64,000 nucleotides of DNA from VBOC01 sp964512655 (GTDB taxonomy: Bacteria; Bacteroidota; Ignavibacteria; UBA10030; SZUA-254). The stretch lies in the NCBI GenBank assembly GCA_964512655.1, contig CAZEJT010000003.1, forward strand, positions 186,001 to 250,000, written 5' to 3'. The first letter of the stretch is position 1; the number at the start of each line of letters is the position of its first letter. Below, one piece after another: positions 25,014-33,180 of this stretch. The position numbers and the translations under genes were made by a program. The notes beneath the pieces were generated by a model. It searched no databases. It worked only from the letters and a program-made list of their open reading frames with translations, and was not told the origin of the DNA.

Positions 25014-25089
25014 CTTTCGATTTCATGCGCTCGCGGAATCCGTGCTTGTTTTTACGTTTCCGCACACTTGGTTGAAATGTCCGCTTCAT
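24943..25089 (-). CDS. rpmH: Ribosomal protein bL34
   Basis: A 48-residue highly basic protein: MKRTFQPSVRKRKNKHGFRE, then RMKSKDGRKVLARRRKKGRW and KLTVSDER. This is the standard L34 sequence, part of the large ribosomal subunit. The start is ATG 25089 behind CGGAG. Only ~45 bases separate it from the terminator of the upstream block, so its promoter probably overlaps that hairpin; TTG (25152-25150) and TACATC (25130-25125), 19 bases apart, are a weak candidate. It is first in the rpmH-rnpA-yidD-yidC operon. Confidence 0.97.
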   Translation of the reverse strand: MKRTFQPSVRKRKNKHGFRERMKSKDGRKVLARRRKKGRWKLTVSDER

Positions 25090-25133
25090 ACTGTTCGACT
25101 CCGATTAAAATCGATGCTTCCGGGGATGTAAAA

Positions 25134-25158
25134 AGAGGATTGCTGTTCACAATCCTCT
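25134..25158 (-). terminator. Rho-independent terminator before rpmH
   Basis: AGAGGATTG and CAATCCTCT form a perfect 9-bp stem with a 7-base loop; on the minus strand it is followed by TTTTT. It ends the DUF4287 block and insulates rpmH. Confidence 0.85.
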
Positions 25159-25233
25159 GCCTTCAAAAGCCTGCAATTTGACGGTGAATTGCCAATATAC
25201 GCAAAGCCCGCTGCAAATACAAACCAATTGGGG

Positions 25234-25845
25234 TCATGCGTCGCGGTCGTACGCGATCTTCAACCATCGTTTCACATCGTCATTGATTTCCTTCAGGGAG
25301 GTGAGCGGTATTCGATGCGTGATTCGATCCTTCTTGGCGAAACCTCCCGTGTCGATCAGCCGACCGGTGGCCTTTCGGTCGCCCAGCGCCAGGCCAAGAT
25401 CGATTCGTGTCTGGGTGCTCGGCTTGATCTGCGCGAAAACGTGTTTGCGGAAGAGCGGCACGATCGTCTGGCACGGACACGCCTTTACATCCTTCCCGAT
25501 CCCCAGTCCGACTTTCAGCACCTTGTCGTAGATGGGCCGCAGGCCCGATTTGCCTCCGGAGAACATTTCCTCGACGTAACGCTCGGCGGCCTGCAGATAT
25601 TCTTCGGGCGCCCCGGTTTCGACGGGCCTCCCCTCAACGTAGTCCGCAAACCAGGCGGCGGTGTTTGTCCCCATGCCGTGCTTGCTCTTTAACCAGGCAC
25701 GTTTGGCATCGGATCCTTTCGGGCCGGTCTTCTCGATCAATGCAACCCACTCGTCCAGCGATCGGCCTGTGGATTGCTTCAACCCGGCGATCCACCTCTG
25801 TGTCATGAGTGAGCTGGGGTGAACGCTGTAGATCGAAGTTGGCAT
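25234..25845 (-). CDS. DUF4287/DUF5655 domain protein
   Basis: A 203-residue protein. The N-terminal ~70 residues (MTQRWIAGLKQSTGRSLDEW, ALIEKTGPKG, WLKSKHGMGTNTAAWFADY) match DUF4287, a small helical domain. Residues ~80-200 (YVEEMFSGGKSGLRPIYDKV, CPCQTIVPLFRKHVFAQIKP) match DUF5655, which occurs alone or fused to DUF4287. The function of both is unknown; they are common in accessory regions and often sit near regulators or small stress proteins. It is the last gene of a minus-strand block and is followed by a strong terminator. Family call firm. Confidence 0.85.
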   Translation of the reverse strand: MPTSIYSVHPSSLMTQRWIAGLKQSTGRSLDEWVALIEKTGPKGSDAKRAWLKSKHGMGTNTAAWFADYVEGRPVETGAPEEYLQAAERYVEEMFSGGKSGLRPIYDKVLKVGLGIGKDVKACPCQTIVPLFRKHVFAQIKPSTQTRIDLGLALGDRKATGRLIDTGGFAKKDRITHRIPLTSLKEINDDVKRWLKIAYDRDA

Positions 25846-25861
25846 AACGTTTCTCCTCTAG

Positions 25862-26260
25862 TTACTCTCCGAGCGTGTATTCGAAATCGTAAAGGTGCTT
25901 CCCATCCACGATGTTGATGACGAGGCTTCCGGAGATTCCCTCCAGCCCTTCCGTTCCTGAGTCGGGCACCACGGTGATTTTCAGATCGGGGGCGCCGCGG
26001 TTCATCGTGCCCCGGTGCTGAAGCACAAACGACCCCTTCCTGCCCATCAGCGTGCCGCTCACCAGCTCGATCGCAACGTATCCCGCCGATCCCTTCACGT
26101 TTCCACCGGCGGTGAGCATTTGCCCTTTGCTCTCGCCTTCAATATCTCCGGTGAACTTCTTGTTGATCAGCATCCTGCCCAGCGGCGTCCCGAGGTATAC
26201 CTCGTCCGGACCCTGGGGTTCGAGCCTTACTTCGAAGGTCCCCTTTGCGTGGTTAGTCAT
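25862..26260 (-). CDS. DUF3224 family protein
   Basis: A 132-residue protein beginning MTNHAKGTFEVRLEPQG, with FTGDIEGESKGQMLTAGGNV, GSAGYVAIELVSGTLMGRKG, FVLQHRGTM and a VVPDSGTEGLEGISG segment, all typical of DUF3224. The family adopts an allene-oxide-cyclase-like beta barrel in solved members; the substrate is unknown. It lies 16 bases before the DUF4287 gene and 7 after the small lipoprotein gene, so the three are probably one transcript. No signal peptide. Confidence 0.85.
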   Translation of the reverse strand: MTNHAKGTFEVRLEPQGPDEVYLGTPLGRMLINKKFTGDIEGESKGQMLTAGGNVKGSAGYVAIELVSGTLMGRKGSFVLQHRGTMNRGAPDLKITVVPDSGTEGLEGISGSLVINIVDGKHLYDFEYTLGE

Positions 26261-26267
26261 CCTTCAA

Positions 26268-26570
26268 TCACATTTCGGTCCCCTTGATCTGCTTTCTTCT
26301 CTTGCGTGTGAGCTGAAGCCCTCCAAAACCGGCGATCACGGCGATGTAATATCCGAAATCATACCACCATCCCGAGTTGAAGGGTTCGTAGATTCGCACA
26401 TCATGATTGAAAATCCCGACTATAAGCGAGAGTGGGGCAATCCACCCATGCCATACGCCGGCGAAGAACCCTGCCCTCTCAAAGGGTGAATAGGCGTTCG
26501 TTCCCGGAAAGCATCCGCTCACCGTGATGACCACCAACAGAATGGCTGCTGCAACCAAGAGCGTTTTCAT
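26268..26570 (-). CDS. Small membrane lipoprotein
   Basis: A 100-residue protein with MKTLLVAAAILLVVITVSGC as a lipoprotein signal (cysteine at residue 20) and a second hydrophobic stretch near the C-terminus (WWYDFGYYIAVIAGFGG), ending in a basic tail KRRKQIKG. I recall similar small proteins with the SPFERAGFFAGVWHGWIAP pattern in many genomes, with no known role. It lies in a minus-strand run with DUF3224 and DUF4287 genes. It is probably an inner-membrane protein. Confidence 0.7.
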   Translation of the reverse strand: MKTLLVAAAILLVVITVSGCFPGTNAYSPFERAGFFAGVWHGWIAPLSLIVGIFNHDVRIYEPFNSGWWYDFGYYIAVIAGFGGLQLTRKRRKQIKGTEM

Positions 26571-26627
26571 CGTTGCCTCACTTATTGTGTGGGTTGAGGA
26601 TAGCCTCCCGTCTTCTTATTACGCGGT

Positions 26628-27215
26628 CTATTTCACCAGGCCGATCTGCTTCATGAACGCCTGGTTGTCCCAGAAGAGGGATTCCTCTATCATTCTCCCG
26701 TTTTGCCAGTGCCCGACGGTGCACATGGAGACGTTGAATGCCTTCCCGGTCGGTTTGATGCTTTTGCCTTTGCCAATCGGCATGGGTTTGGAAAACGTAC
26801 CCATCATATTGCCTGTGACACAGGTATAATCCCCTGAGCCGAACCTGATCGGGTGCTCAAGTACTCTTGTGTCGGGCGCGAAGACAAACATCCCTTTCAA
26901 GTCTTCGATATGGGTCGCAATATCTTTCGTTTGACGACTGTCCGGCCAATTGACAACAATGTTGTCTGCATGGCTTTCACCAAGGCGATCCCATTTCTGG
27001 TGGGTAAAAACTTCGAAGTCGAGCGTGTCAAACTTGATCAGGCGCGCTTCAACTGTCGCCCTTTCTTCCGCATATTTTTTCAGCTCATTCTGCAGCGAAT
27101 CTATTCTGGCCTGCAGAATGCGAGAGTTGTCTGTGCAGCTCCCGAGAGGAAGAATTAGTACCCCGAGGACAACTCCTCCAAGAATCGCCAATCCTACTAA
27201 TGCTGTTAGTTTCAT
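26628..27215 (-). CDS. Membrane-anchored ester cyclase (SnoaL-like)
   Basis: A 195-residue protein. Residues 1-27 form a signal or lipoprotein leader (LPLGSC), followed by a short heptad-like coiled coil (RILQARIDSLQNELKKYAEE). Residues ~70-190 are a SnoaL-like NTF2-fold domain, with HADNIVVNWPDSRQTKDIA and GKSIKPTGKAFNVSMCTVGH, typical of ester-cyclase family proteins. The catalytic role is unproven. The start has a perfect AAGGAGG ribosome site. It follows the epoxide hydrolase gene on the minus strand by 90 bases. Confidence 0.8.
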   Translation of the reverse strand: MKLTALVGLAILGGVVLGVLILPLGSCTDNSRILQARIDSLQNELKKYAEERATVEARLIKFDTLDFEVFTHQKWDRLGESHADNIVVNWPDSRQTKDIATHIEDLKGMFVFAPDTRVLEHPIRFGSGDYTCVTGNMMGTFSKPMPIGKGKSIKPTGKAFNVSMCTVGHWQNGRMIEESLFWDNQAFMKQIGLVK

Positions 27216-27305
27216 GACGCACCTCCTTATGTGTTGAGTGGAATTGGTCGTGCTCAGTTAAAGAACTCTGCGTCCGCCTTGCTCAAAAACCCGGCCGCGC
27301 CAAAT

Positions 27306-28421
27306 TCAGCCCATGCCCAGAGTTCGAAAGAACTCTTTTATGTCCTCTGCAAGAAGTTGCGGTTTCTCCATTGCCGCGAAATGGCCTCCCTCCGGATAGT
27401 CGGTCCAATGCTGAACATTGTATCCCCTCTTGATGATTACTCGCGGGGCGAATGGATCCTCCAGGGCGAACTTTACGATACCAACCGGCACACTCACGTA
27501 CTCATCTCCCCCAAATCGCCATGGGATCTTGCTGTTCTCGTAGTAAAGCCGCGTCGAGGAATGAATCGTTTGCGTGACCCAGTAGAGTGTCACGTTGGCG
27601 AGCAGCTCATCCTTCGTGAATACGCTTTCGACGTCGCCCTTGCAATCCGACCAGCCATGAAATTTTTCCACGATCCAGGCGCACAATCCGACGGGGGAAT
27701 CGTTCAGTGAGTACCCGAGCGTAATTGGCTTTGTTCTTTGCTGATGGTCATATGCCCCCTCCCTGTCGTACCAGTCGGCAGCGTGTTTTCCGAATTCGAT
27801 TTCCTCCTGGGTCAGGGTTTGTCCTTCCGGCAGGTAAGGAATATCCGATCCCGGGATGTAGTTTAAATGCAGACCTATCACATGCTCGGGATATTCCAGG
27901 GCGAGAGCCGTGCTCACCCCGGATCCGAAGTCTCCTCCCTGCGCGCCAAATCGCTCGTACCCGATCATCCTCATCAATTTGAACCAAAGGCGGGCCATGT
28001 AGCGGACATTGCACCCGTTCTCCGTTATCCGATCGGAGAAGCCAAATCCCGGCATGGACGGAATGACAAGATCAAATGTGGGAGCGGGCCCTTCCGTGAG
28101 GAGGGGAATGATTTTCATGAACTCAAGAAAGGATCCGGGCCAGCCGTGCGTGACGATCAGAGGGATCGAATTCTTTTCTCCCCCTTTGATCATCATGAAA
28201 TGGATTTTGTGCCCGTCTATTTCGGCAAGGTAGTTGGGATAGCGATTCACGGCGCGTTCAATCTGTCTCCAGTCGAATCTCTTCTCCCAGTACGCGGCAA
28301 GTTTCTTCATGTAACTCAGATTTGCGCCAAACTCCCACCCCGATCCGGTTATTTCATCAGGCCATCGGGTGCGTGCGATTCTCGTTCGGAGATCTTTCAG
28401 GACCTGTTCCGGTATTCTCAC
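27306..28421 (-). CDS. Epoxide hydrolase, alpha/beta hydrolase with EHN domain
   Basis: A 371-residue hydrolase related to microsomal/juvenile-hormone epoxide hydrolases. The N-terminal EHN domain has IPEQVLKDLRTRIARTRWPD; the oxyanion motif is HGWPGS; the nucleophile Asp is in AQGGDFGS; the base His is in EGGHFAAME near the C-terminus. Such enzymes add water to epoxides. The start is uncertain: GTG 28421 has no ribosome site, yet upstream in-frame codons (KTHIKTFR) look like part of the domain, and no ATG, GTG or TTG occurs before the stop near 28545. The N-terminus may be slightly damaged or use a rare start codon. Confidence 0.88.
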   Translation of the reverse strand: MRIPEQVLKDLRTRIARTRWPDEITGSGWEFGANLSYMKKLAAYWEKRFDWRQIERAVNRYPNYLAEIDGHKIHFMMIKGGEKNSIPLIVTHGWPGSFLEFMKIIPLLTEGPAPTFDLVIPSMPGFGFSDRITENGCNVRYMARLWFKLMRMIGYERFGAQGGDFGSGVSTALALEYPEHVIGLHLNYIPGSDIPYLPEGQTLTQEEIEFGKHAADWYDREGAYDHQQRTKPITLGYSLNDSPVGLCAWIVEKFHGWSDCKGDVESVFTKDELLANVTLYWVTQTIHSSTRLYYENSKIPWRFGGDEYVSVPVGIVKFALEDPFAPRVIIKRGYNVQHWTDYPEGGHFAAMEKPQLLAEDIKEFFRTLGMG

Positions 28422-28587
28422 CCGGAACGTCTTGATGTGGGTCTTGGCCGCAGGGCTGAGGAAGGGCTTTCTGCGTTTTTGTTCCTCTCGCCGCTTGGGC
28501 GATGGACGATTCCGCTGACTCGTAGGACCTCCGTGGGCTGAAGGAGTAACTTACTTATTGGAACTTCCATTTTCAACAAAATTTCTC
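28422..28587. other. Intergenic region before the dnaA promoter
   Basis: The minus-strand frame of the epoxide hydrolase stays open to about 28545 without a start codon. The rest, 28546-28587, is AT-rich. No other gene is seen. Confidence 0.4.
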
Positions 28588-28616
28588 TTGACGTGAACTC
28601 CAAAACTTTGTATTAT
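28588..28616 (+). promoter_or_regulatory. Predicted dnaA promoter
   Basis: TTGACG (28588-28593), a 17-base spacer and TATTAT (28611-28616); each hexamer differs from the sigma-70 consensus by one base. It would give a ~295-base leader containing DnaA-like boxes, consistent with autoregulation. Confidence 0.65.
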
Positions 28617-28654
28617 AACTCAAGGTTGGAGGCTTCAAGCTCCTGTCGACAACG

Positions 28655-28869
28655 TGTGGATAACTGTTAATGAGCATTCCTGCCTCGCTCTGCAGTTGCC
28701 CGCGGAGATCTCTCAACGAAGGATATTGCACCATTAAGTCCTGTAGAATCAAGCTCTCGGGGGCACTTTCGTCTTTCGTCGGCCGTATACTTTCCACCAT
28801 ACCCGTCGTATCGCGCACCCTCCCCGCCGGGAGAATTTGTTCACATGATTGTTGATAAACTGTAGACAA
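28655..28869. other. DnaA-box cluster upstream of dnaA, possible oriC part
   Basis: One perfect DnaA box lies at 28655-28663 (TGTGGATAA, reverse of TTATCCACA). Near matches follow: TTGTTCACA (28837-28845), TGTTGATAA (28850-28858) and TGTAGACAA (28861-28869). They lie in the untranslated leader of dnaA. They may form part of the origin or an autoregulatory site. Confidence 0.5.
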
Positions 28870-28916
28870 CGGTTCAAATCGTTGTAATCCATTTCGTCTT
28901 ATGAGGTTACAAAGTA

Positions 28917-30416
28917 ATGCCCACAGATGCCCCTGCCCCGAACAACTCACCCGAACCGGACCCGATTACCGGGCGAGTTGATCAGTCACCTCTCCACGAG
29001 AAGACATGGAACCAATGCCTCAAACTCATTGAGGCACGGGTAAACAGCCAGAGCTACAATGCGTGGTTCAAGCCGATCATCCCCTTGCGGATGACCGACA
29101 GGAAATTGGTCATTCAGGTGCCCAGCCAGTTCTTTGCCGACTGGCTCGAAGAACATCACTACTCGCTCCTGAACGAAGCGCTTACTCAGGTCATCGGATC
29201 GGAAATTGGAATCGACTATGAAATCGTCGCGGAGGAGCGGGATCTGCGCTCGGCGCTCCCTCCCGCGCCGGCGGCATCCCCTGAAGCTGCGGGCAATCTC
29301 TCTACCGAGCAGCAGGCGTATCGAACGCCCTCTGCCGGAACCTCTGCCGGACCTTCCGGCGACGAGGTGAGAAGGGCTCCGGCCGTGCCGTTTCTCAACC
29401 CTCGCTATACCTTTCAGAATTACATCAAGGGTGAAAGCAATCAGTTTGCGTGCGCCGCCGCCCTCGCGGTAGCAAACACGCTCGGGGGAACCTCGTTCAA
29501 CCCGCTCGTTATCTATGGCGGCGTGGGACTCGGGAAAACCCACCTGGTGCACGCGATCGGCAATCACGTGATGCAGACGGATAGAAACAAGAGGGTGCTG
29601 TACGTTTCGAGCGAGAAGTTCACGATCGATTTCGTCGAAGCGATTCAGAAGGACCGCATTGCAGAATTCTCCAACTACTACCGCCGCGTCGATCTACTCA
29701 TCGTCGATGATATCCAGTTCTTTGCCGGCAAGGAGAAGACACAGGACACGTTCTTCCACACCTTCAACGAGATCCATGCTCTCGGCAAACAGATCGTCCT
29801 CTCCTGTGACAAACCGCCGAAAGAGCTGAAAGGCCTACATGAGCGCCTGATTTCCCGCTTTCAGTGCGGCCTGACCGCAGATGTCCAACCTCCCGATCTC
29901 GAGACTCGTATCGCCATCCTGCGGAAGAAGAGCGGCGATCAGGGGATCGACCTTCCTCTCCCGGTGGTCGAGTTCATTGCTTTGAACGTCACGTCTAACA
30001 TCCGCGAACTGGAGGGGTGTCTGATCGGATTGATCGCCAGATCTTCTCTGGAGAAACGCTCCATCGATCTGGAGCTCGCGAAGGAAGTTGTTCGCTCCAT
30101 TATCGGCGAGGTCCGAACGCACATTACGGTGGAAGAAATCCAGCGAGTCGTCTGCGGCCATCTGGGAATTGCCGAAGACCTCATCCGGGCGAAGACCCGG
30201 AAGCAGGAGGTGGTGAACGCCCGGCAAATCGCCATGTATCTCACGAAGGAGCTGACAAATTCATCCCTCAAGACAATCGGCACGCATTTCGGGGGACGTG
30301 ATCACAGCACCGTCATCCATGCATACCAAACCGTTGAGGACGGGATGACAAAGGATCCCAAACAGAAAAATCTTGTCCAGCAGCTGAGAGCAAAATTGGA
30401 GCTGAGCGTTGTGTAA
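28917..30416 (+). CDS. dnaA: Chromosomal replication initiator DnaA
   Basis: A 499-residue initiator with the four-domain layout. Domain I (residues ~20-105, WNQCLKLIEARVNSQSYNAWF) mediates self-contact and helicase loading. A low-complexity linker rich in Pro, Ala and Ser (~110-150) is domain II. The AAA+ domain III has GGVGLGKTHLVHAIG (Walker A) and LLIVDDIQFFAGKEKTQ (Walker B). Domain IV ends with the DNA-binding signature GGRDHSTVIHAYQT. DnaA-ATP binds 9-bp boxes and melts the origin. Boxes are visible upstream and in the following gap. Its own terminator lies 24 bases after the stop. Confidence 0.98.
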   Translation: MPTDAPAPNNSPEPDPITGRVDQSPLHEKTWNQCLKLIEARVNSQSYNAWFKPIIPLRMTDRKLVIQVPSQFFADWLEEHHYSLLNEALTQVIGSEIGIDYEIVAEERDLRSALPPAPAASPEAAGNLSTEQQAYRTPSAGTSAGPSGDEVRRAPAVPFLNPRYTFQNYIKGESNQFACAAALAVANTLGGTSFNPLVIYGGVGLGKTHLVHAIGNHVMQTDRNKRVLYVSSEKFTIDFVEAIQKDRIAEFSNYYRRVDLLIVDDIQFFAGKEKTQDTFFHTFNEIHALGKQIVLSCDKPPKELKGLHERLISRFQCGLTADVQPPDLETRIAILRKKSGDQGIDLPLPVVEFIALNVTSNIRELEGCLIGLIARSSLEKRSIDLELAKEVVRSIIGEVRTHITVEEIQRVVCGHLGIAEDLIRAKTRKQEVVNARQIAMYLTKELTNSSLKTIGTHFGGRDHSTVIHAYQTVEDGMTKDPKQKNLVQQLRAKLELSVV

Positions 30417-30440
30417 CTTCGCGCCGGTGTTACGAGAGTA

Positions 30441-30468
30441 CAAGTGCCCGAGTGATATCGGGCACTTG
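30441..30468 (+). terminator. dnaA terminator
   Basis: CAAGTGCCCG (30441-30450) pairs perfectly with CGGGCACTTG (30459-30468) and is followed by CCGTTTTT. A standard rho-independent terminator. Confidence 0.9.
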
Positions 30469-30485
30469 CCGTTTTTGGAGATGCA

Positions 30486-30771
30486 TGTTGATAGGTCTGT
30501 GGAGTATGGGTGCATTGCTGTGAACCTGATGTGCACAGGATTCCACTCCTGAGCGAATCATAGCGTCGGTCTAGTATCTTGTGAACAGACTGCTCGTTGT
30601 TCCCAGCGGGTTCACAGGCCGAGAACAGCATCGGGGCCGGTAAGTGGTTTGAGCAAATTGAGTTCCGGAGATATACACCTGTTAACATCTCTTATAATTA
30701 GTAGTATTCCTTCTAAACCACTTTACTATATAATAGCAGCATAAAGAAAGGATCGTACCACAGGGGGAAAC
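30486..30771. other. dnaA-dnaN gap: degenerate DnaA boxes and AT-rich segment
   Basis: No gene seen. Boxes two changes from TGTGNATAA occur at 30486 (TGTTGATAG), 30498 (TGTGGAGTA), 30530 (TGTGCACAG) and 30580 (TGTGAACAG), all in one orientation. They are followed by an AT-rich stretch (30670-30760) containing TAGTAGTAT at 30699-30707, which resembles the DnaA-trio unwinding element. This is a plausible oriC with its unwinding region; box quality is modest. Confidence 0.45.
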
Positions 30772-30828
30772 AGCGGGTAAAATTTCCATAACCCATTGAA
30801 TCTATATACAGTTATCACGGTTCTATCA

Positions 30829-30857
30829 TTGAATTTCATGCCCAAATTTCGTAAATT
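30829..30857 (+). promoter_or_regulatory. Predicted dnaN promoter
   Basis: TTG (30829-30831), 20 bases, TAAATT (30852-30857), the same architecture as typA, mnmE and the hutH-like gene. The dnaN ATG is 49 bases downstream, behind GAGAGGGAA. Confidence 0.6.
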
Positions 30858-30905
30858 TAGAGGTCATCAGCGTGCCTCGGCACACCATCCAGGAGAGGGA
30901 AAGCA

Positions 30906-32021
30906 ATGAAATTTTCATCGTCCAGCGTTGAATTACAAAAGGTTCTTGGAAGTATCGGAGGCGTCATTCCAACCAGGTCGACGCTTCCTATTTTGGAGAA
31001 TTTTCTCTTCGAAGTCTCTGACAACCGGCTCCACATCACGGCAACAGATCTCGACACTTCGATGTCTGTCGCGCTTCAGGTGAAAAACGGCGAGAACGGG
31101 ACTCTCGCGGTGCCGGCAAAAAGGCTGCTGGAGACCGTCCGCTCTCTTCCCAATACCGACATCAATTTCTCTTCACAGGGAGAAAACAACAAGGTGCTGA
31201 TGAAGACGAACAACGGTGAGTACCGGCTCACGGGTGAATCAAGCGAGAACTACCCGGCGGTCCCGAAGTTCAAGCCCGAAGCGGAGATGAAAATCGGGAG
31301 CGACATCCTCAGCCGGCTGATTACGAAGACATCGTTTGCCGTCAGCTCGGACGAGCTCCGGCCGGCCATGATGGGCGTGCTCATTCAGATCAAGAAGAAT
31401 GAAATCAGGGCCGTGGCCACAGACGGGCACCGGCTTGTGCGGCTGATCAATTCATCGTTCGAATCGACGATGGGGGACCGCGAGGTTGTTATTCCGGCCA
31501 AGGCGCTTAACCTCGTTTTGAAATCGGCCGACGAAGCGGAGAGCGGCGTGTCATTCAACGATAACCACGCGATGTTTTCGATGGGCTCGACGCGGCTCAT
31601 CTCACGGATGATCGAAGAGAAGTTTCCAAACTACGAAAGCGTTATACCTCTCGAGAACGACAAAGAGATGCTGGTCGATAAGAACCAGCTTCTTGCGTCG
31701 GTTCGAAGGACAGCCCTGTACGCCAGCTCCGCCACACATCAGGTCCGGTTCTCCCTTCGCAAGGGTTCCGTGGCGATATCTGCGGAAGACATCGATTTCG
31801 GCAGCGAGGCGCGCGAGACCCTGCCCTGCGATTATTCTGCCGAGCCGATGGAGATCGGGTTCAATTCCTCCTACATGATCGACATGCTCTCCCACATCGA
31901 CACCGACCAGGTCCAGCTGATGTTCAGCTCGCCGACCAGGGCGAGCATTCTCAAGCCCGCCTCCCAGAGGGACGGGGAGAACCTGTTGATGCTCGTCATG
32001 CCAGTGAGGTTGAGTGATTGA
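30906..32021 (+). CDS. dnaN: DNA polymerase III beta sliding clamp
   Basis: A 371-residue clamp of the usual length with three repeated domains. MKFSSSSVELQKVLGSIGGV and PTRSTLPILENFLFEVSDN are the N-terminal signature, ATDGHRLVR sits in the middle domain, and the C-terminus ends LLMLVMPVRLSD, matching the MPMR-like clamp ending. The dimer encircles DNA and tethers the polymerase. It follows the putative origin, has its own promoter, and overlaps recF by 8 bases, so dnaN-recF-dciA-gyrB is probably one operon. Confidence 0.98.
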   Translation: MKFSSSSVELQKVLGSIGGVIPTRSTLPILENFLFEVSDNRLHITATDLDTSMSVALQVKNGENGTLAVPAKRLLETVRSLPNTDINFSSQGENNKVLMKTNNGEYRLTGESSENYPAVPKFKPEAEMKIGSDILSRLITKTSFAVSSDELRPAMMGVLIQIKKNEIRAVATDGHRLVRLINSSFESTMGDREVVIPAKALNLVLKSADEAESGVSFNDNHAMFSMGSTRLISRMIEEKFPNYESVIPLENDKEMLVDKNQLLASVRRTALYASSATHQVRFSLRKGSVAISAEDIDFGSEARETLPCDYSAEPMEIGFNSSYMIDMLSHIDTDQVQLMFSSPTRASILKPASQRDGENLLMLVMPVRLSD

Positions 32022-33180
32022 TCGCGCCTCGATGCAGCTAGCGAATCTCAAGCTCCGGCACTTCAGAAACCACATCGATTCCTACATCCAGTTCGGCGGC
32101 GGTACAAACTTGCTGCTTGGCGACAACGGCGAGGGAAAGACGAACGTCCTGGAAGCGATCTCGTACCTCTGTCTCACGAAGAGCTTTCACACCTCGAGCG
32201 ACGCTCTCGCCCTGAACTTCGGCGCCGATCTTTTTGAGATCGAAGGGACCTTCCTCGGCTCCGCCGGCAGCGAGCATCACGTCCGCGTCGCCTATTCGAA
32301 ATCCCCTGTCGAGAAGGCGGTTCTTGTCGATAAGCGGCGAGTCGAGCCCTTCACCGCGCTCATCGGCAGGTTTCCGATAGTGATTTTCTCCCCCGAGCAC
32401 ATGGCGATTGCCTCAGGAGCTCCCGCGGAGCGCCGCAAGTTCGTCGATCTGGTCATCTCGCAGTCAAGCAGCGTCTATCTGCAGGACCTGATCGCGTACC
32501 GGAAGGTGTTGAGGCAGCGCAACAAGATCCTGAGAGACGGAAAACTCCAGAGGACCGACTCCTCCGCCCTTCTTGCTCCCTGGGACGAGCAAATGGTTAT
32601 CCTCGGCGCCGCATTGATGAACAAGCGCAGGCAGTTCATCGCGGAGTTCGGGGACTTTGTCACAACCGCATATCACCATCTGATCGGCGCTGTGGAAGAG
32701 CCCTCGATCGAGTATCAGCCGATGATCCCCCTTGCAAAGCATCTGGATGACTCAGGCATCAGGGATCTCCTTCGCCGGGAGATCGAACAGGCGAGACCGG
32801 CCGAGATGAGAGCGGGGCTTACACTCGTGGGACCTCAGCGCGACGAGCTCGTGTTCAGAATTAATAGAAACGATGTGAGAAGCTTCGCGTCACAGGGGCA
32901 GCAGAAGACATTTCTGGTTGCGCTGAAGATTGCGGAGTTCTTCTATCTCAAAGACCGCGCCGGCGAGGCGCCCATTCTCCTGCTCGACGACATCTTCAGC
33001 GAGCTCGACGAGCACAGGGCGAACGAACTTTTGCAGTTTGTCGGGGGCTTGAGCCAAACATTCATCACCTCGACAAGCGTCCGGCTCTTTGAGAACGGCA
33101 CCGTGTTCGCCGACTCGCAGAAACGCTTTCTCGTACGGAACGGGAACGTGAGCGAGTACCAGCTGGCGGGACTCGGATGA
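32014..33180 (+). CDS. recF: DNA repair protein RecF
   Basis: A 388-residue ABC/SMC-like ATPase. LRHFRNHIDSY near the N-terminus, Walker A GDNGEGKTNVLEAI, signature FASQGQQKTFLVALKIAEF and Walker B PILLLDDIFSELDEHR are all present. RecF, with RecO and RecR, loads RecA at gaps in replication. The GTG start at 32014 overlaps dnaN and is preceded by GAGG; ATG 32032 (MQLANLKL) is an alternative without a ribosome site. The end overlaps dciA by 4 bases. Confidence 0.97.
   Translation: MIDRASMQLANLKLRHFRNHIDSYIQFGGGTNLLLGDNGEGKTNVLEAISYLCLTKSFHTSSDALALNFGADLFEIEGTFLGSAGSEHHVRVAYSKSPVEKAVLVDKRRVEPFTALIGRFPIVIFSPEHMAIASGAPAERRKFVDLVISQSSSVYLQDLIAYRKVLRQRNKILRDGKLQRTDSSALLAPWDEQMVILGAALMNKRRQFIAEFGDFVTTAYHHLIGAVEEPSIEYQPMIPLAKHLDDSGIRDLLRREIEQARPAEMRAGLTLVGPQRDELVFRINRNDVRSFASQGQQKTFLVALKIAEFFYLKDRAGEAPILLLDDIFSELDEHRANELLQFVGGLSQTFITSTSVRLFENGTVFADSQKRFLVRNGNVSEYQLAGLG

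Noticed and set aside
25090..25133. A transcript leader or riboswitch before rpmH
   Set aside because: Only ~45 bases separate the terminator from the start; no structured element is seen.
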